In this document: positions 59,645 to 64,000 of the stretch, piece after piece
Layout: every line of letters starts with the position of its first letter
Numbering within the stretch: position 1 is the stretch's first letter
Assembly: GCF_923868895.1 (NCBI RefSeq)
Contig: NZ_OV350343.1
Span: forward strand, 186,001 to 250,000
DNA: 64,000 nt
Direction: 5' to 3'
Source: Halomonas sp. TD01
GTDB taxonomy: Bacteria; Pseudomonadota; Gammaproteobacteria; Pseudomonadales; Halomonadaceae
Position numbers and translations under genes: made by a program
Notes under the pieces: generated by a model
What the model was told of the DNA's origin: nothing
The model's database searches: none
What the model saw: only the letters and a program-made list of their open reading frames with translations

Positions 59645-60334
59645 TTAGAAGTAGCCCGCTCCACGAGGCATCATGCCAAGGTGATTTTCAACACTCTTGA
59701 CGCCCTGGGTATTTTCAGCCGCTACGGTTACCGCTTGCTTCTGTTCTACAGACTCTACTAGCCCCCAAATTTCTACGTTTCCGCCATCGACAATCACACT
59801 AAAGCTTTCGGTTCGTACGCCGGTGTTATTGTCGACCTCTTTAAGAATGGCTTCACGAATAGAGCGATCATCCTCCGGCGACTGAGTCGGCGCTACAATC
59901 GCGTTAGCAATCCCTTGAAGTAAGTTTGCGCGACTGACAATACCGACGAGCTTACCGTCTCGCACCACTGGCACACGCTTGATGTGATGCTTTTCCAGCA
60001 AACGAGCAATGGTATGCAGCGGTGCATTCTCTTCGACGGTTAGTGGCTTGGAGGTCATTACCTCATGCGCCTTACGACCATGGGATTTAACATACTCACC
60101 CGCATCTTTACCGCCACTGAAGAGCGATAGCCACCAAGAGCGGCTATCGTCCGCTTCATCTTTCACTCGACGCATCAAATCGCCTTCGCTCACGATACCC
60201 AACACCCTACGTTCGTCATCGACGATCGGTACAGCACTGATGCGGTGTTCGAGTAGCAACTGCGCTATATCGCGCACGTTTGCGTCGGGGCCTACACACA
60301 CCACGTTGGGTGTCATAATGTCGATAGCTTGCAC
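59645..60334 (-). CDS. CBS-domain protein with C-terminal BON domain
   Basis: The GTG at 60334 is chosen since AGGAGG lies five bases upstream. The 229-residue protein has two CBS motifs (DIMTPNVVCVGPDANVRDIA and EVMTSKPLTVEENAPLHTIA), which bind adenosyl ligands, and a BON domain at residues 155-220 (IREAILKEVDNNTG, GNVEIWGLVESVEQKQA). CBS-BON proteins are thought to sense energy state; partner unknown. Confidence 0.9.
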   Translation of the reverse strand: MQAIDIMTPNVVCVGPDANVRDIAQLLLEHRISAVPIVDDERRVLGIVSEGDLMRRVKDEADDSRSWWLSLFSGGKDAGEYVKSHGRKAHEVMTSKPLTVEENAPLHTIARLLEKHHIKRVPVVRDGKLVGIVSRANLLQGIANAIVAPTQSPEDDRSIREAILKEVDNNTGVRTESFSVIVDGGNVEIWGLVESVEQKQAVTVAAENTQGVKSVENHLGMMPRGAGYF

Positions 60335-60458
60335 AGTGTCCTCCTGGCGACAGGGTCGCAGTCGCAAATTATATTGCTCACCTTTTGAGACTAGTGTGCT
60401 ACTGGTGATTTCGCTATGCAGGCCCAACATCAGTGCCAGTCTATTGATCCAACGCAGT

Positions 60459-61889
60459 TTATTTGCTGATTTTCTCTACACTTTCCTCAGCGACTTTCTC
60501 GATATCGACAATACCTGAACGACTCACAACCACTTTCCACCGAGCTAGGTAGGTTGTGTCCTCACTGCCGGTCTCGCGAATGACCAAGTTAAACAAGTGA
60601 CGCCTTTCGACACTTTCTCTAACAGCCTGCCCTTCTTTCAGACGGTAAATGAAGTGCTTCTCTTTGCTCATTAAGCGCGTCAGCATGGAAAGATCGATAT
60701 GCAACGTTTCACGGGTATGCTCATAACCGCTTAAAAAGCGGGTGGGTGACATACGCGAGCTGGAACGGTAATGAAGCACTTCCTCTTCACGCTGAGCAAC
60801 CGTACGACGGCGCATTTGCTGAATATCCGCCTCTAGTGCGGCATAACGTTTATAATCGAACCACTCTAACTGCCGGCCCACCGATTGATTACGGGTCGGG
60901 TCGATATATTGTCGCCGCCACTTTGGCCTTCCACGACGAAGCCAGCGCCATAGCGTGTTACGCAAGTCGTCTTTAAATACTTCCCGCATCGCATAAAGCA
61001 GCGCCATGGCCAATACAAACAGCGCAGTAACATCGCCCAGTACGCTACGCAGGTGGAGCACACCAAGCGATACAAAGGTCATTACTACCGCGGTAGCCAG
61101 TGCTTTCACTGCTTTCTGCTCGCCGCTCCCAAGCTCTAGGGCACGCTGTTTCAGCGTAATCGGGTGTTCAATAAGTCGCCGTAGCAAGCGCATTTTATTC
61201 GACATCCGAGTGGGATCTTCCATTACCCGCTCAGCGTTATACTCTTGCTCTTTTCGGTAGTCACTCTCACGCTGGCAGACGATAATAAAGCGACGCTTTA
61301 TCTCGCTAAACTCGCCGCCACGAGGCATATGCGCTACCAGTGCCAGCAGTTGCTGCTCGGTAAACCAGGAAAGGTAATTATCGATGTTGGCAAAGTATTT
61401 ATAGAGCCGCTCATCTGTGGGCGAATTGCGACGCAACCGTTTAAGAATACCTTCGCTCAAATCGCTCATTTCATGCAGTTGATCACGTAGCGCATCGGCT
61501 AGCTCTTGAAGCTCACTACTCTCTTGACGCTGATCGCTGGTTGCGTGGCGTAGTTTTCGGGCACTGACCAGCATTGCCTGTGTCGTTCGCTCTAACGCTC
61601 CAACGTATTGATAAGCGTACAAACTTAAACTTAACCGATAGGAATCACTGCCCAACTGATTGCGGCTCGCTAAACGACTATGAACCAGCGGCAAATGGTA
61701 CTCATCACTGTAGTAAGTACGTGAAACACTGATCGCACCGTGATAAAACGCCTCTTCTGAAATGACATGGGTGCTAAGCCCAAGCTCTTTAGGCACAAAT
61801 AGGTAAACATCGAGCGTGTGCGACGTTTCTTCCTTGAGCCGTCGAGTGAGCCTCAGCTGAAAGCTATTTTTACGCTCAACATTGATCAC
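60459..61889 (-). CDS. Conserved-looking membrane protein of unknown function
   Basis: A 476-residue protein with charged soluble ends and one central hydrophobic hairpin (residues about 263-300, ALATAVVMTFVSLGVLHL and VTALFVLAMALLYAM). The N-terminal half contains a helical region rich in Arg and Glu. I recognise no family. The next gene is divergent, 73 bases beyond the start. Confidence 0.75.
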   Translation of the reverse strand: MINVERKNSFQLRLTRRLKEETSHTLDVYLFVPKELGLSTHVISEEAFYHGAISVSRTYYSDEYHLPLVHSRLASRNQLGSDSYRLSLSLYAYQYVGALERTTQAMLVSARKLRHATSDQRQESSELQELADALRDQLHEMSDLSEGILKRLRRNSPTDERLYKYFANIDNYLSWFTEQQLLALVAHMPRGGEFSEIKRRFIIVCQRESDYRKEQEYNAERVMEDPTRMSNKMRLLRRLIEHPITLKQRALELGSGEQKAVKALATAVVMTFVSLGVLHLRSVLGDVTALFVLAMALLYAMREVFKDDLRNTLWRWLRRGRPKWRRQYIDPTRNQSVGRQLEWFDYKRYAALEADIQQMRRRTVAQREEEVLHYRSSSRMSPTRFLSGYEHTRETLHIDLSMLTRLMSKEKHFIYRLKEGQAVRESVERRHLFNLVIRETGSEDTTYLARWKVVVSRSGIVDIEKVAEESVEKISK

Positions 61890-62001
61890 CTAACGAATCT
61901 CCTACTTCATTGCGTAACGCGATGATATACCATGGCCAATCATTATCAGGATGGCCGTTTAAGTGCCACTGTGGTCACCGTCTTTGCCTTGGAGCCAAGG
62001 A

Positions 62002-62988
62002 ATGTCCATTGCCCGTTTTTCACCCTTTGAGCTGTTGCTGCTGAAAAGCCGCAGCCAAGTGGATACGGCAACACTACTACTGTTAGCCTGGGTGCTTGTG
62101 CATCGCCAACAGGTGTCTGAAGGCCAGCGGCGACGCCGACTGGCTCAGGTCACCGCGCAATTTCGCCATGGACACGAACTTGGGCCAGTGATGGGTATTG
62201 CCCATAGCCAAGACCTTCAAGCCATTCAATTAGCTGCTGAAGTGGTGCGCAAAGAGTGTTCCAGCGAGCGCAGCCTAAGCATACTTCACCAAGCGATCAC
62301 TGTGGCCACCGACGATGGTGAGTTATCTCTGAATAACCATTACATTCTGGGCTTTCTCGCTGATTTGCTAAATGTCACGCCTGCCACGCTTAACACACTC
62401 TTTCATGAGTTAACGGGCAAACCATTGCGAGCAGCAGAGGATCCCAGCCGAGACGCTTACTGGCAGGTGCACGACCCAGAATATCACGCTCGCAAGGCAC
62501 GCGACGCGCACGCTGCTGAGCAAAAAGCCAAAGAGGCCCAAGCGAAGGCCGAAGAGCGCCAGCGTGCTAATACGGAACAACAGCAACAAAAGCGGCAGAA
62601 CAAACAGCGCCAACAGGAAGAAGCACACCGCGAGAAGGCAAAAAAGGAACAGTCCAAACAAAAAGAGCGCCGCAATCGACAAGAACACACTCAACAGCAA
62701 GAGCGACAACGTTGGCAACAAGAGCAAGCACGTCAGGAAGAAGCACATCGCCAGCACCGACAACGGGAACGCCCTTCACCTCCCCCCGACCGCACCACTC
62801 GGGCTCTCGCTGTATTAGGGCTGACACCTGGGGCAAATCGTGCCGATATCCGCCGTGCCTATCGTCGCATGGCGCAGCTACATCATCCTGACCGCTTCTA
62901 TTCGGGTAGTGAACATCAAGTAGCACTGGCATCAACACGCTTTCAGCGCATCAAAAGTGCCTATGATTATTTGATGCAAAACACCTGA
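62002..62988 (+). CDS. TerB-like / coiled-coil / DnaJ-domain co-chaperone
   Basis: A 328-residue protein, start at 62002 with GGAG seven bases upstream. Residues 10-135 form a TerB/DjlA-like helical domain (GELSLNNHYILGFLADLLNV). Residues 155-265 are a long Gln/Glu/Lys/Arg-rich coiled coil. Residues 270-328 are a J domain with HPD at 295-297 (MAQLHHPDRFYSG). The order is like DjlA without its membrane anchor. It should stimulate DnaK for a specific client. Confidence 0.85.
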   Translation: MSIARFSPFELLLLKSRSQVDTATLLLLAWVLVHRQQVSEGQRRRRLAQVTAQFRHGHELGPVMGIAHSQDLQAIQLAAEVVRKECSSERSLSILHQAITVATDDGELSLNNHYILGFLADLLNVTPATLNTLFHELTGKPLRAAEDPSRDAYWQVHDPEYHARKARDAHAAEQKAKEAQAKAEERQRANTEQQQQKRQNKQRQQEEAHREKAKKEQSKQKERRNRQEHTQQQERQRWQQEQARQEEAHRQHRQRERPSPPPDRTTRALAVLGLTPGANRADIRRAYRRMAQLHHPDRFYSGSEHQVALASTRFQRIKSAYDYLMQNT

Positions 62989-63032
62989 CCAGCCTACTGT
63001 TAACGATTAAGGGCTAAGCGCCCAAACCGACA

Positions 63033-63485
63033 GTGAGTATCAACTCGAACATTATGCGCGATTTGTATCAACGACTGACACTGACACCCGACGCGAGTGA
63101 TCACGAAATCAAAAGCGCGGTGGCACGCTGCCCAAACAGTGCATTGCGCCAAGACGCTGAAACCGTGCTGGGCGCTGCAGAGCACCGTGACGCTTATAAC
63201 AAGCTCCACAAAACGGTCAGTGACATAGGCCAATTGCGGGCAAGGCTGGGACTAACACACGGCGCTCATTGGCAGGGAGATGTGGCCAATGACTTTTCCC
63301 TGCCACCCGATAATGCTATTTCGCGCCATGACGAGTTAATTGATCGCGTTAGTCTAGCGGTATCACTTTATAACCGCTGGAGGCGCTTCAAAGGCCCGTG
63401 GTTACTCGTCGCCCTGTTCACCATTGGTGCTGGCATGGGTCTCGCCTTTGGGCTCACCCTGGGCTTGGGGCTTGGCATGGGATGA
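63033..63485 (+). CDS. J-like membrane protein lacking HPD
   Basis: A 150-residue protein, GTG at 63033 or ATG at 63054; neither has a ribosome site. The start DLYQRLTLTPDASDHEIKSAV resembles helix I-II of a J domain, but the HPD tripeptide is absent. A C-terminal helix (LLVALFTIGAGMGLAFGLTLG) would anchor it to the membrane. It follows the true J-protein by 44 bases, suggesting a pair. Confidence 0.6.
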   Translation: MSINSNIMRDLYQRLTLTPDASDHEIKSAVARCPNSALRQDAETVLGAAEHRDAYNKLHKTVSDIGQLRARLGLTHGAHWQGDVANDFSLPPDNAISRHDELIDRVSLAVSLYNRWRRFKGPWLLVALFTIGAGMGLAFGLTLGLGLGMG

Positions 63486-64000
63486 TGCCCCTGCCCGCTC
63501 GCGGTCATCTTGGCGCGTTTCAGCCTTTGTTGGGCGCGGAGCAGGTTTTGGCGGCGTAGGCCGCTTCCGTGAGCTACCGTCGTCATCGCTGGCCTTATCC
63601 CCTCGGGCATTGTCAGTCGGCTCGTCTAGCGTGAAATCCGTGCCAGCACTCTCTTTTCTCGTGCTCTCTTTTCTCGTGCTCTCGTCGGGCATACGATCTT
63701 GCCTGCTATCTTCTGAGCGCGCTTCCATGCTGACGCTGAGACGCGGTACGCCCAGGTCGATTTCCTGAGTTTCCATGCGTTGCTTCAATAGCAGGTTAAA
63801 GGCACGCGATACGTCCCACTGCATTTCTGGTGCGGTGCGAAAACGCATTCGCAAAATAGGGCAACCATCTTCAAAGCCCTGCACACCCTGCATTTCTAAA
63901 GGTGACCAAATATAGTGGCGCATCATGGGGTCTTTGCGTAGCTCTTGCGCTGTCTCTTGCATCAGCGTAATTGCATCATCAATTTTCATCGCATAGGGGA
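63402..64000 (-). CDS. MscS-family mechanosensitive channel, C-terminal part
   Basis: The frame stays open to the window edge, so the channel pore lies outside. The first 90 visible residues match the MscS C-terminal alpha/beta domain (ITLMQETAQELRKDP, WSPLEMQGVQGFEDGCPILR, EMQWDVSRAFNLLLKQRM). The last 105 residues are a low-complexity charged tail (TRKESTRKES repeats, Pro/Lys-rich) that is unusual for the family. It converges on and overlaps the J-like gene by 84 bases. Confidence 0.75.
   Translation of the reverse strand, partial: PYAMKIDDAITLMQETAQELRKDPMMRHYIWSPLEMQGVQGFEDGCPILRMRFRTAPEMQWDVSRAFNLLLKQRMETQEIDLGVPRLSVSMEARSEDSRQDRMPDESTRKESTRKESAGTDFTLDEPTDNARGDKASDDDGSSRKRPTPPKPAPRPTKAETRQDDRERAGASSHAKPQAQGEPKGETHASTNGEQGDE

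Noticed and set aside
62500..62760. Apparent repeats in the Gln/Lys-rich coiled coil
   Set aside because: Codon-level low complexity of a coiled coil, no fixed unit length; not a CRISPR or tandem array.

Overview
The window looks like chromosome from a marine or halophilic gammaproteobacterium, most likely a Halomonas-type member of the Halomonadaceae. I infer this from the mid-50s GC content, the complete cyo quinol oxidase operon, the deo/tsx/nupC nucleoside operon, TPP-regulated tenA-thiC, an AckA-Pta pair and the style of the transporters. I ran no database search, so the taxonomy is an inference.

Layout. 1-8480: a compact set of GTP-cyclohydrolase-II-like, RibD-reductase-like, PTPS-like, creatininase-like, glycosyltransferase/methyltransferase, MDR dehydrogenase, flippase-like and CDP-alcohol phosphotransferase genes. 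Together they look like an uncharacterised pathway that builds a GTP-derived heterocycle and attaches it to a sugar or lipid. 8812-11574: an SSS-family symporter with a 43-residue partner protein, then an aldo/keto reductase. 11632-22334: a decayed chromosomal integron. It has seven recognisable attC sites or remnants, all cassette genes on the minus strand, and a truncated intI pseudogene on the plus strand at the right end. The array has been invaded by three related IS1182-like elements, each sitting exactly at an attC crossover triplet (AAC on the plus strand, duplicated on both sides). One of these carries an IS30 element; another carries a group II intron that itself carries an IS3-family element. 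Cassettes encode YefM-YoeB, a PUA/EVE-like protein, a GNAT acetyltransferase, several membrane proteins, a YfbU-family protein with a membrane-anchored partner, and a SLATT-like membrane protein with a CxxC-x11-CxxC ribbon plus a small partner.

22426-27241: a TPP riboswitch with an unusually extended L5 loop, tenA-thiC, and a large lipoprotein. 27369-37939: a zinc alcohol dehydrogenase, a DASS anion transporter, CsbD, an AaeAB-like efflux pair, a small outer-membrane barrel, a DMT exporter and ackA-pta. 38199-39639 and 53199-55056: two AT-richer orphan type VI secretion effector islands, each starting with a PAAR protein and each placed just after a terminator. The first carries a Tlde1-like L,D-transpeptidase effector; the second is a PAAR protein fused to a lysozyme-like domain. 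Both are followed by small membrane proteins that are candidate immunity factors. 39755-44663: cyoABCDE with an FNR-like site upstream. 44938-52948: a DeoR regulator facing tsx-nupC-deoC-deoA-deoB-deoD-cdd, a complete nucleoside import and salvage route.

55191-59451: a LacI-type regulator, an orphan sugar-binding protein, a Gfo/Idh/MocA oxidoreductase and a ThuA-like protein, with two identical LacI-type palindromes in front of thuA. 59645-64000: a CBS-BON protein, an unknown membrane protein, a TerB/coiled-coil/J-domain protein, a J-like membrane protein without HPD, and the C-terminal part of an MscS-type channel that runs off the window. I saw no rRNA, tRNA or CRISPR array.
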